Under the pieces are notes generated by a model that did not search any database, had not been told where the DNA came from, and saw only the letters and a list, made by a program, of their open reading frames with translations. Source: Microcaldota archaeon (GTDB lineage Archaea > Micrarchaeota > Micrarchaeia > Micrarchaeales > CABMGC01). Taken from it: a DNA stretch of 45,029 nt. The position numbers and the translations under genes are program-made. The stretch is from NCBI GenBank assembly GCA_021804105.1, contig JAJZKP010000006.1:1-45029 (forward strand), in the 5' to 3' direction. Below, piece after piece: positions 35,871 to 44,939 of the stretch. Numbering within the stretch: position 1 is the first letter of the stretch; each line of letters starts with the position of its first letter.

Positions 35871-36395
35871 ATGATGAGAGTCGCTATAATAATACCGCAG
35901 CGTGGATTCAAGGACGAATCGTTGCGGGCTGCAACAGATCTGCTGGGAAAATGGCATGTTGAGGCAGTCATAGCTAGTTATTCTTCAGGCGACTCGGTGG
36001 GCTATCACGGAGCTGTTGTGAAACCAGCTATGAGCGCGGCACTGGTCAAATCGTCCGACTTTGACGCGATACTGCTCATAGACGGTCCGGGAGTTGACCA
36101 ATACGCGCTGTACGACTTCAGGCCCCTGCTCGACACCGTTCGCCATTTCTCCATGAATGGAAAAACAGTAGCAGGCATAGGCAACGCAATAAAGATACTG
36201 GCGCGTGCAAATGTGGTTGCCGATACCAAGATCGCATCCCCGAAAGAGGATGAAACAAGGCGGCTTGCCGTATTATACAAGGGCATTCTCACCGATAACT
36301 ATCTGGAGCAGGACAAGAATATTCTTACGCTAAATGCGCCGGAGAAGGTCGATGAGCTTATAGACAGGCTTCTTGTTAAGCTGGGAGTAAAGTGA
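35871..36395 (+). CDS. DJ-1/PfpI-like protein lacking the usual nucleophile Cys
   Basis: DJ-1/PfpI-like layout; elbow position reads 'VAGIGNAIKIL'. Confidence 0.7.
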   Translation: MMRVAIIIPQRGFKDESLRAATDLLGKWHVEAVIASYSSGDSVGYHGAVVKPAMSAALVKSSDFDAILLIDGPGVDQYALYDFRPLLDTVRHFSMNGKTVAGIGNAIKILARANVVADTKIASPKEDETRRLAVLYKGILTDNYLEQDKNILTLNAPEKVDELIDRLLVKLGVK

Positions 36396-36416
36396 CATGT
36401 TGATGTTTCCAAAGCC

Positions 36417-37154
36417 TTAGCCTGGCAGTCCATGCTGCGCCTGGCGGGCCACAATTCCATCCGGAGTTATATCGAATTGCAGCTCGATATTTTTGTACTG
36501 CGAGTACCTGAGCTTGGCCACGCTGATTGTGTACCTTGTCCTTTCATCCGCATCCCCGTGCTTCTTCAGCCTTATTATATTGTCGAACATTGCTTCATCG
36601 AAGAGGCCGGGCACTTTCGTTGCTTCAGATGACAAAGTATCGCTTATTATTATGCCGGTAACGCCCTTGCTACGCAGGTAGTCCACTATAAGCGCCACAG
36701 CCTTGGTGAATGTCCTATCATCATTCAGGTTAACCCGTATCAGGCCGAGAGAGTCTATTATCATTACCCTTGCCTCGTTGGCCTTTATGGCATTCTCAAG
36801 GATCACAAGGAATCGCTCTATTACGTCTCCGGCCTTTATGGCTATCACCACATTCCTTTCAAGGACAAATAGATTGCCGCTGCTGACAAGCACATCAACA
36901 GCCTCGAAGTTCGGGAATACCGCCTTCATGTTCTTCAGCAGAGATTCCTTCGATTCGTCTATTGAGAGGTATACAACAGGCATGCCGGTTGAGGCGTTGG
37001 CATAGGCAATATTGAGCGCGAGCAAGGTCTTTGCGGTTCCGGTCTCACCTACAAGGAGGGTCTGGGTGCCTTCGGTGAGCCCGCCGTACAGCATGTCATC
37101 TATGCCATGTATGCCCGTGGGAATCTTGCTTGCTTTAGGAGTATCGTCTGACAT
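36417..37154 (-). CDS. KaiC-like RecA-superfamily ATPase
   Basis: 'GIHGIDDMLYGGLTEGTQTLLVGETGTAKT', Walker B 'RVMIIDSLGLI'. Confidence 0.9.
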   Translation of the reverse strand: MSDDTPKASKIPTGIHGIDDMLYGGLTEGTQTLLVGETGTAKTLLALNIAYANASTGMPVVYLSIDESKESLLKNMKAVFPNFEAVDVLVSSGNLFVLERNVVIAIKAGDVIERFLVILENAIKANEARVMIIDSLGLIRVNLNDDRTFTKAVALIVDYLRSKGVTGIIISDTLSSEATKVPGLFDEAMFDNIIRLKKHGDADERTRYTISVAKLRYSQYKNIELQFDITPDGIVARQAQHGLPG

Positions 37155-37218
37155 GACTGGCCCAGCAACAAACTAGTTTAGCACTATTAAAAAGCTTTCG
37201 GAACCACATTTTATGCAG

Positions 37219-38079
37219 TTATATAAGAAGGAGTAGAAGTATTATCAATGCGCGCACAAATAAGCCATTTCTTTGAGAATTGAAATGCATCCTCTCCTCA
37301 ACCTTGGGGTCCTTTGTCTTGCTAACAGCATTCAGTATATAGAGCGCAAATAAGTATGATAACAGTAGGATCAAAAAGGCTGGATTAAGTATTCCGGTAA
37401 CAACCATTATAATAAGGAATATGTAGGCCGCAGTTGCAAATGCTAATTGTATCTTTATTGCAAGTGATTTACCGAATACTACAGGCAAGGTCTTTTTTCC
37501 ATGCTCCCTGTCGCCAATAATGTCAGAGTAGTCTTTAGTCATTGAATACCCAAGGTCTACTAACACCAGGAATAATATCAGTGGCAGCCATCTTGCAAAT
37601 AATGTTAGGTTGTTGCTGCCACTAAAGAATCCTATTGCAGAAGAAACACCAGCATAAGCTAGTGCTATGGTAAGGTAATTTACAAACGTTTTATCTTTCA
37701 GCTTTGTACCCATAGAGTACAATATTCCAAGAAGAACGAATATGGTAATCGCCATTACCAAGTACAAATTAGAAGAGAGCAGTAGCATAGACGCATAGAC
37801 AATTATTATCAGGGTAATGTATATTGCAAGTAACTGTTTTCTTGAGAATGTTTCGTGCATAGCTACTCTTTTCTTGTTACGTATATCTATCTGCCAGTCA
37901 GAATAGTTGTTTATAACATTTGCAGATATGTCTACGAGTATTATCAGATATATTCCCTGCAATAGAAGCAGGATGTTCCCGGATCCAGAAAGTAAGAATC
38001 CAAGTATGGTAGTTGGTACTACAACTATCAGTATAGCTGGGATAAAAGCCTCTTTAAGCCCTTTTAGTTTATTAGTCAT
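37219..38079 (-). CDS. UbiA-family prenyltransferase
   Basis: 'NVINNYSDWQIDIRNKKR' and 'TKDYSDIIGDREHGKKTLPVVFGK' Asp-rich motifs; multiple TM helices. Confidence 0.92.
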   Translation of the reverse strand: MTNKLKGLKEAFIPAILIVVVPTTILGFLLSGSGNILLLLQGIYLIILVDISANVINNYSDWQIDIRNKKRVAMHETFSRKQLLAIYITLIIIVYASMLLLSSNLYLVMAITIFVLLGILYSMGTKLKDKTFVNYLTIALAYAGVSSAIGFFSGSNNLTLFARWLPLILFLVLVDLGYSMTKDYSDIIGDREHGKKTLPVVFGKSLAIKIQLAFATAAYIFLIIMVVTGILNPAFLILLLSYLFALYILNAVSKTKDPKVEERMHFNSQRNGLFVRALIILLLLLI

Positions 38080-39197
38080 GTTACAATCCCGATAGATACT
38101 CTTAAGCTGTTGCTGTATAGCCCTGATTTTATGTCTCTAGCCGATATCTTTGTTCCCGTTTGGCCTTCCAGGAAGCCTTCGATGGCTCCTCTAAGTAGGG
38201 GGAATCTGGATTCCTCAGCGCCGACATACCATGGAACACCTATGAAGTTAAAGTTCTCATATGTTGCAGTCTTTTCTGTTGTAACTATGCCATATCCAAG
38301 CGCAGTAAGCATGTTTGCCAGGAACGAATAGCTGTTGGTCTGTTTTGGGAGATTCTTTCCCATGATCATAAAGGATTCCTTTGCAACTTCATACATTATC
38401 TGATCCCCAAATAATCTTTCTAAATCATAGGGCAGTGATATCTCCACAGGAATAAGTCGCACATTTGGCAAGGAAAATTTCAGGGAACCCTTTTCGTACA
38501 TGAATAACCCGGTCTGCATGAGTTTGTTTACATTGAATGCTCCCGCCGGAACAGGGTTTGGAGGTTTGTTAAATCTTATATACTTTTCATTAAGAGTTTC
38601 TGGCTTGCCTTTTGATTCGTAATATTGGACGCCTCTCTCTTGGAGAGCCACTTCAGGACCGCATATTAGTGTGTATTTGCCGGGACCTTTTGACACGACT
38701 CCGCATTCTACTCCGTCAAAGTTGTTAAGGAAGTATCCCCAGATACCGGCACAGCCACCAACAGTAAGCGGTAAACCACCCCCGTTAACACGCGTCACTA
38801 CAAGATCTGATGTATCTAGAGTGAGTACATTATTGTTGGTATCCACATCAACAGTTATGCTCTCTGCATAAAGTGACTCGAAAAACTTGAAGCTCATCTT
38901 GACCGAAAACTCCAGATCGGATCTGGGCATTCGCGTCAATTCAGAAAACCTATATCCAAACCTTTTGCCAGCGCCATATAGTTTTTCCATTCCGTTTCGG
39001 CCATACATTTCAGATACTTTTTCTTCCAAAGAAATGAAGAACGGCTCTGAAAGGAATATGTTTCTTACGAATGCATTCTGCCCCTGTAGAGTATAATACT
39101 TACCAATTACATAGCCAGGAACATCTATGCGGAAGACTTTTGGTAGCAGAATCTTCTTTAGAAAGAATTCCTTTATTGGATCTGCATTTAATGCCAA
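38076..39197 (-). CDS. Uncharacterised protein, paralogue A
   Basis: Clear paralogue of 40033-41145 (shared 'FFLK...LSEPFF.SLE..VS', 'GYRF..LT..PRSD..FSVKM'). Confidence 0.85.
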   Translation of the reverse strand: MALNADPIKEFFLKKILLPKVFRIDVPGYVIGKYYTLQGQNAFVRNIFLSEPFFISLEEKVSEMYGRNGMEKLYGAGKRFGYRFSELTRMPRSDLEFSVKMSFKFFESLYAESITVDVDTNNNVLTLDTSDLVVTRVNGGGLPLTVGGCAGIWGYFLNNFDGVECGVVSKGPGKYTLICGPEVALQERGVQYYESKGKPETLNEKYIRFNKPPNPVPAGAFNVNKLMQTGLFMYEKGSLKFSLPNVRLIPVEISLPYDLERLFGDQIMYEVAKESFMIMGKNLPKQTNSYSFLANMLTALGYGIVTTEKTATYENFNFIGVPWYVGAEESRFPLLRGAIEGFLEGQTGTKISARDIKSGLYSNSLRVSIGIVT

Positions 39198-39205
39198 TTT
39201 ACCAC

Positions 39206-39967
39206 CTACTTCATTTCAGGTGGTGAAACTACTATTCCCCTGTCTGTTATCTCGAAATTATGGAAGTCTAGGGAATTATGAGTACCTCTGATCTTAAGCA
39301 CTTTCAGCATTCTTGAGGCTCCGCCACCCAAGTCTGCTATATCAAATTGAATAACACCGTCGCAAACGAATTCGCTGACGCCATCTACAGTGAGTCTGTT
39401 CTCTCCCTCAACTCTATCAGTTATTATAACATTTGTAGTGCCTAGTTTAGAGAGATGATTTATTGTGAGGTACGTTGTGCGCTGTTCAGATCCACCAGAA
39501 TAGAATAATTCCTTGTCTGCCATATTAGATGAATTAAGCACTTTGGTGATTTCCTCGTCGTATACCAGCGGCACATCAAATTGATCTATATTAATAGAAA
39601 AGGATGCAAGACTATCGAATACGATTCTTTCTGCTTTGACGCGTTTCACTTCCTCACGTATTTTATCGAATAATCTGACGCTCTTCCTGTCAAGCGGTAC
39701 TTTGACTATTGCAAGTTTATCTTCGTTCTCGAGTTTTTCTATATCCCATCCGAATTGGTCTCCTTGCTGTCTGAAGATTTCATCAGACATATCAAGGGAT
39801 ATGTATACGCCAGGATGACCGGTCACAGCCCCATTATATAGGAATTGCTGCCCGAAGATTGTCTTCCCAGATCCCGGAGAACCGGTTAAAAGTATATTAA
39901 AAGCTTTTGGGAAACCGCCACCCACTAGTTCATCAAAACCGGGTATCCCGGTCGCCACTCTTTCCAC
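39206..39967 (-). CDS. KaiC-like ATPase
   Basis: 'GIPGFDELVGGGFPKAFNILLTGSPGSGKTIFGQQFLYNG', 'ERIVFDSLASF', C-terminal 'VLKIRGTHNSLDFHNFEITDRGIVV'. Confidence 0.95.
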   Translation of the reverse strand: MERVATGIPGFDELVGGGFPKAFNILLTGSPGSGKTIFGQQFLYNGAVTGHPGVYISLDMSDEIFRQQGDQFGWDIEKLENEDKLAIVKVPLDRKSVRLFDKIREEVKRVKAERIVFDSLASFSINIDQFDVPLVYDEEITKVLNSSNMADKELFYSGGSEQRTTYLTINHLSKLGTTNVIITDRVEGENRLTVDGVSEFVCDGVIQFDIADLGGGASRMLKVLKIRGTHNSLDFHNFEITDRGIVVSPPEMK

Positions 39968-40032
39968 TCATATCTCCCATAATACCTACGAACATAGGAT
40001 TTAAATAGCATAGCGGTTAGGTAGCACGGCCA

Positions 40033-41145
40033 TCAGAGTTGTACGTCAATGACTACTCTTAGAGTATTAACGTGCAACTCGGAGCTGAAGTAGCTTGCCT
40101 TTATTGGAGGATTGCCCTGGCCTTCGAGGAATCCGGCTATAGCTCCGCGAAGGAGTGGAAATGTAGACTTGCTTACAGTCTCATACCACGGTGTGCCGCT
40201 GAAAACGAAGCTCATTATTCCTGGGCCTTTTTCTGCAGTTACTATACCGAGACCCATTCCGGTGAGTATATTTGCAAGATATGTGTGGATATTGGCCTGT
40301 TTTGGTATAGTCTTGCCGATTATTGCAAATGACTCCTTTGCTGTCTCGTATACCATTTGCTCCCCAAAAAGCGTTTCTAGCTCGTATGGTAGGAAAATTT
40401 CTACGGAGAGTAAACGTGAATGCGGTAGGGCATACTTGAGCGGGCCTTTGTCATAGTAGAAAGGTTCCGTATGCATCATCTTGTTTGTGTTGAACACATT
40501 AGGCGGGATGTAGCTTGGGGGTTGGTTAAAACGCGTGTATATTGGTTTGTCATTCATGTTTGGTATTCCGTGAGATTCGTAGAACTTTATCCCCATTTCC
40601 TTGAGCTTTTCTGCAGGTGCACTTATTAGCATATAGTTGCCATCGCTTTTGCGTATTATTCCGCACTCTATAGAATTAAAGTCATTCAGGAGGTATCCCC
40701 ATATACCAGCAGTTCCGCCGATCATGACTGGGAGTCCACTTCCATTTACTCTGGTGATCACGAGGTTCTCAGTATCTACCGTAATGACTTTGTCTTCCAT
40801 GTCTATGTCTGGCAAAAGCCGGTCAGCATATATGGATTCTACAAAGTCGTAGCACATTTTAACTGAGAATTTGATATCTGATCTGGGGATATTCGTTAGC
40901 GCACAGAATCTATAACCTAGCTTCTTCCCAACGCCATAGAGTTTTGCAAGCCCTTCCTCTCCAAACTTGTCCGACACTCTCTTCTCAAGAGACACAAAGA
41001 ATGGCTCTGAAAGGAATAGGTTCCTAATGAATATGTTGGATCCCTGACTGCCTAGCACATAGCCAGGCACGTCGACTAGGAACATCCTTGGCAGTACGAC
41101 CTGTTTAAGGAAGAATTCCTTTAGAGAATCTGCATTAAACGCCAT
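40033..41145 (-). CDS. Uncharacterised protein, paralogue B
   Basis: Paralogue of 38076-39197. Confidence 0.85.
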   Translation of the reverse strand: MAFNADSLKEFFLKQVVLPRMFLVDVPGYVLGSQGSNIFIRNLFLSEPFFVSLEKRVSDKFGEEGLAKLYGVGKKLGYRFCALTNIPRSDIKFSVKMCYDFVESIYADRLLPDIDMEDKVITVDTENLVITRVNGSGLPVMIGGTAGIWGYLLNDFNSIECGIIRKSDGNYMLISAPAEKLKEMGIKFYESHGIPNMNDKPIYTRFNQPPSYIPPNVFNTNKMMHTEPFYYDKGPLKYALPHSRLLSVEIFLPYELETLFGEQMVYETAKESFAIIGKTIPKQANIHTYLANILTGMGLGIVTAEKGPGIMSFVFSGTPWYETVSKSTFPLLRGAIAGFLEGQGNPPIKASYFSSELHVNTLRVVIDVQL

Positions 41146-41381
41146 GCAATACCACCTTTATCCAGCGCGCAATCTATTTATGAGCAAGGTATTTAAATAG
41201 CCTCGCAGGTTTCATCGAGAAGGCCCAGCAACCACAATTACATGGCATTAATGTAGACTCTTAACTGCAAACCTCCAATACATGAGCACATAGCAAAGGC
41301 TTAAAAGTGGCAAGGAAGATATTAGATTACTTGGTGAGAATATGTTTGGAGGAGGACCTTATCAACCATAGGATTGTCGCT

Positions 41382-42500
41382 TTAGTTAGACGAATCAATA
41401 GTTGTTTTGACACCGTAGTATCTTTTTCTCTCAGTATATTCTATTTTAGACCCTGATCTTATTCCAAAGTCTTTCTGAAGGAAATGCGCTTGCTCAGAAT
41501 AAGCAGGGTCAAATCTTCTATAGCACAAGGTTCCTATAATAGTATTGGATATTATGGCGCTCTTAACCCTTATGCCTCTTGCTTTGCTAATTATGGTTAA
41601 GGCATCATCAAGATCTTGTTCTTCAAATACAGATAAAAATAACAATGCCCCGAACGGAGTCATTGTATCCCCAGCAAGCGCGTATTTATTGACCCCATAT
41701 TTTCTATCAGTAATAATTTCCTTTAAAACAACATCCCTGCTTTCATAATACTCTTTCTGATCAGTTACCGTGATAAATAACGCAACAGTATAACGTATGG
41801 GTAAATTTTGTATAGAAATGGTTATACGATTTAATATGCCGTTTTCAATAAGTTTATAGTATGCATATTGAGATCTCCCGCCATCAAAGCCATACTTTTT
41901 GTCGATATCAAGAAGATCTGAAGATCCATTAATATTCAATTCTCGTAATGTAGTAAACTCCCTTTGTAATATTTGTTTTTCCTTGTTACTTCGTAGCGCT
42001 TTCTTTCCTTTTTTGATAACTTTCTCTTTAAGTGAATCTACAAATTCATTTCTCAAAGGCATGAAATTGTAATGTTCATAAAAAAGCGATATATACCATT
42101 CCGCAGAATATGTAGCTAAAACAGTGTTTCTTCTAAGGTCGCTGCATATATAAGAGATATCAGTTATATTCTCGGCCAAAACGTATAGAAGAAGATCGTA
42201 ATCCCCGCCTCTTAGGATAGTAGCATACTGTATGTTTATTTTACTTTCAAATGCCTTCTTTATTTCTATAGTTTGGGGGATATCTTTTAGGAATTTTATT
42301 AGTACTATGAATTTTAAATAGCCTAAGTTTTCTATGTTTATTTCGGCCAGGTATCTTATATTTAATCGTTTTTCAAGTGCTTTAACACTGCGGTAAGCTT
42401 TCTGTGGAGATATACCAGCAAGTTTTCCTATTAGCTTTGCCGGGGCCCTACCGTTCATGCTTAGTACAGTGAGTATCTTTTGGTCCTGTTCCTCGTTCAT
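41382..42500 (-). CDS. Lrp/AsnC-like transcription regulator, apparently duplicated architecture
   Basis: N-terminal 'EEQDQKILTVLSMNGRAPAKLIGKLAGISPQKAYRSVKALEKR' HTH; second 'DIDKKYGFDGGRSQYAYYKLIENGIL' HTH-like segment. Confidence 0.78.
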   Translation of the reverse strand: MNEEQDQKILTVLSMNGRAPAKLIGKLAGISPQKAYRSVKALEKRLNIRYLAEINIENLGYLKFIVLIKFLKDIPQTIEIKKAFESKINIQYATILRGGDYDLLLYVLAENITDISYICSDLRRNTVLATYSAEWYISLFYEHYNFMPLRNEFVDSLKEKVIKKGKKALRSNKEKQILQREFTTLRELNINGSSDLLDIDKKYGFDGGRSQYAYYKLIENGILNRITISIQNLPIRYTVALFITVTDQKEYYESRDVVLKEIITDRKYGVNKYALAGDTMTPFGALLFLSVFEEQDLDDALTIISKARGIRVKSAIISNTIIGTLCYRRFDPAYSEQAHFLQKDFGIRSGSKIEYTERKRYYGVKTTIDSSN

Positions 42501-42586
42501 GCAAACACCTATCTGATTAAATTATTAAAATATATAAGCATTATTCTCCATTTAATGGGCATCTATACATAATTCTAACAAAGTTA

Positions 42587-42730
42587 ATATATATAAGTTA
42601 GGTCATAATACTACTTACGGATTCGAGGATGGGATGGCGTTGGAAAAAAGATACTGTGATATATCTGTTTCTGCCGCTACCTTGCAACCCCACATAGCGC
42701 ACCCTGCCATCTGCCTCGGATCCGTCACCC
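42587..42730 (+). ncRNA. Structured RNA / leader candidate with TATA box (AATATATATAAG, 42587-42598)
   Basis: GGATTCGAGG(42619-42628)/CCTCGGATCC(42714-42723) and GATGGC(42633-42638)/GCCATC(42706-42711); TATA about 26 nt upstream of the 5' strand. Confidence 0.5.
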
Positions 42731-42756
42731 CACTACTATGCTGACTTGGTGAAACG

Positions 42757-42882
42757 ATGAATATACTGGGATTTGTACAGAAAATGTCCAGCAAGACTAT
42801 ATACTCAAAGCCTGATGACAAAAGGCCTGTGAAGCTTATTCATGTCTCTGAGAATGTCTGGCATATAGTTTACGCAGACTGA
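42757..42882 (+). CDS. Small hypothetical protein (41 aa)
   Basis: MNILGFVQKMSSKTIYSKPDDKRPVKLIHVSENVWHIVYAD*, preceded by GGTG; below the track cutoff. Confidence 0.45.
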   Translation: MNILGFVQKMSSKTIYSKPDDKRPVKLIHVSENVWHIVYAD

Positions 42883-42900
42883 CAATAAATTGGTGGATTT

Positions 42901-43167
42901 ATGGCTGAGAAAGTAATACGCAGAGTTAGTAAAGGCTATCACTATTTCTTCGTGAAGCCGAGGAAGCCAGGCAATGTTCACAAGGTTGCAGAGAGGCTGA
43001 TGAGAATAGACAACGTAAAGGAGGTTTCGGTTACAGAAGGTGAATACGGGTTCGTAGTAAAGGCGCATGAATCTGAAGAAGAAGAGAAGGTCGTTGGCCA
43101 GATAACCAAGGTTGTTGGAGGGAACACCATAAAGGCGCTATGCCACTACAGGTATATCAGGCCTTGA
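42901..43167 (+). CDS. Stand-alone Lrp/AsnC ligand-binding (RAM/ACT-like) domain protein
   Basis: 'KPGNVHKVAERLMRIDNVKEVSVTEGEYGFVVKAH' pattern; GGTGG upstream. Confidence 0.65.
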   Translation: MAEKVIRRVSKGYHYFFVKPRKPGNVHKVAERLMRIDNVKEVSVTEGEYGFVVKAHESEEEEKVVGQITKVVGGNTIKALCHYRYIRP

Positions 43168-43348
43168 TATATCTATAGACATCTATCAGTTTAAGGCAAT
43201 AATGCTTGATAGGGAGGGCTATGCGGGGCTTGCATAGGCAAGAATTGCGCTGCACAAGAGATCTGGCTGAAGCTGGGCTTCAATGATGTAATAGGCGAGC
43301 TGTAGGCTGCCAGCCGAATTTTTCCAGCACGTATCATAGCACGCGGAG

Positions 43349-43657
43349 TCATTTATAGAATATGCCTGTTTCTGCACCGCACTTGCATTTGTATATAACC
43401 TTGCCAATGCTGCTTGCAAGGGTAACCGTGCACGTTTTTCCTGGAATGAGCATGCTGTTGCACTTCTTGCAGAACGAGTGCTTCTCGCTCCTGCCTAGTC
43501 TTACCTTATAGTGCGAGCTCATCTCTCTTGCAAGCTTTACATACCTCCTCGATAAAGCATCTGGTTCTTTCTCGCTGCCTATTCGTTCATATGCCAGGCT
43601 TAACAGCCTGCCTATGCGCTCCTGCACCATACCCTTTACCAGCTTTTCATCGTGCAC
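43349..43657 (-). CDS. rnp4: Ribonuclease P protein component 4 (Rpp21/Rpr2 family); start uncertain (GTG 43657 or ATG 43630)
   Basis: 'RIGRLLSLAYERI', 'SRRYVKLAREMSSHYKVRLGRSEKHSFCKKCNSMLIPGKTCTV', C-terminal CxC. Confidence 0.88.
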   Translation of the reverse strand: MHDEKLVKGMVQERIGRLLSLAYERIGSEKEPDALSRRYVKLAREMSSHYKVRLGRSEKHSFCKKCNSMLIPGKTCTVTLASSIGKVIYKCKCGAETGIFYK

Positions 43658-43659
43658 TC

Positions 43660-43980
43660 TTACATCTCTATGAATACATCGCCACTCGGCTCGTCGAGCC
43701 TTGCTTTGTATGAGACTATGTCCTCGGTTGCCCAAGGCGTGTTCTCGCTCACCTTGCCTGTGTTTATGTTGAACGCTGCGCTGTGCCATGGGCAAATGAT
43801 TTCTCTGCCGTCTATAGAACCGTCATAGAGAGGGCCGCCTTCGTGTGTGCAGGTGCCCCCCAGAACATGTATCTTTCCCTGATGCATGAACACCGCATAC
43901 TTCTTCCCATTGATTTCGGATTCTATAGGAGAATCTTCCTTGAGGTCCTTGGCATTTATGCTGAGCTTGTACTCTGTCAT
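43660..43980 (-). CDS. Rieske [2Fe-2S] ferredoxin-like protein
   Basis: 'CTHEGGPLYDG...IICPWHSAAFNINTG'. Confidence 0.94.
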   Translation of the reverse strand: MTEYKLSINAKDLKEDSPIESEINGKKYAVFMHQGKIHVLGGTCTHEGGPLYDGSIDGREIICPWHSAAFNINTGKVSENTPWATEDIVSYKARLDEPSGDVFIEM

Positions 43981-44039
43981 AGACTCACGTCATTAAGGAA
44001 TAAATGCCCCGGCAATGCTAATAAGTCTATTGCTAGTCG

Positions 44040-44822
44040 TCAGACATTCTTCTTAGGCTTGAAGTGCCTTGAATCAATCAGTATCATGTGGAAGTTGCTG
44101 TCGTATCCGAGCGATGACTTGAAGATCTCAGGGTCCAGAGTGATTGTGTTGTCTGAATATGGGTCGTTGATGTAGAAAGCATCCTTATCGTAGCCCTTAA
44201 CCACAACCCAATGCGGCGATGACTCCATGTATGGATTTATGGTATTTGCATCGATAAGCACTATTGGTATGTTATTTCCTGAGAGTGCCCTCTTTATACC
44301 GTTTATTGTGACTACGCTGTGATCCTCCTGAACATTCTGTGCCTGTGCTTTTGCCTTTATCTCGTTGTATGAAGCTGTTAGAGTGTCCAGATTTATATTC
44401 TCGTACACGGCGAGCTTCCTGTCATAGCCCTCTTCCTTCATGTTGCTCACTATGGAGACTCCGGCTCCGCGCTTTGCTAACGCATATGCCAAGCCATACT
44501 TTGATCCGTGCCATACGCTACCGTTGACCGCTTCTTGCCATATGTCATATTCGTGCTCTTTCTTGAACTGGAAATTCTTGTTTATGTATTTGAGTACCAT
44601 CATGGCACATGCGGCGCTGCTAGTGAAGTCCTCAGTCTGAGGGTAATGAGGTATGTCGAACATGACTTTGTCCTTTATCTTTGGGCCGCTTTTGGTCTTG
44701 GTGGCCCTGCTTACAGCAGTCTTCTTTACATGCTTTGCCTGCTTCCTCTGCCTCTTTGAGGAGTCTCCACTAACTCTCTTCGATTTCTTATTTGACTTCT
44801 TTGCCGGTTTTGCCATGTTCAT
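44040..44822 (-). CDS. C39-like papain-fold peptidase with basic N-terminal extension
   Basis: 'TSSAACAMMVLKYI' (Cys), 'SPHWVVVKGYD' (His), 'FYINDPY' (Asn/Asp); N-terminal ~45 aa Lys/Arg-rich. Confidence 0.75.
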   Translation of the reverse strand: MNMAKPAKKSNKKSKRVSGDSSKRQRKQAKHVKKTAVSRATKTKSGPKIKDKVMFDIPHYPQTEDFTSSAACAMMVLKYINKNFQFKKEHEYDIWQEAVNGSVWHGSKYGLAYALAKRGAGVSIVSNMKEEGYDRKLAVYENINLDTLTASYNEIKAKAQAQNVQEDHSVVTINGIKRALSGNNIPIVLIDANTINPYMESSPHWVVVKGYDKDAFYINDPYSDNTITLDPEIFKSSLGYDSNFHMILIDSRHFKPKKNV

Positions 44823-44838
44823 CGCCCACTAAGAGATG

Positions 44839-44939
44839 TGCAGGGGAGGAGATTTGTCCAGTAAACCTATTGAACTCCCGCAGGCCTAAGCCAGCGGATC
44901 TTGAGTCCGCCGCGTTTGACCAGGCTCCGCCACCCCTGC
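44839..44939 (-). tRNA. tRNA-Leu(CAA) with apparent 16-nt intron in the T-loop
   Basis: Acceptor GCAGGGG/CCCCTGC, anticodon stem GCGGA/TCCGC, anticodon CAA, T-stem GGGAG/CTCCT separated by 23 nt instead of 7. Confidence 0.87.
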
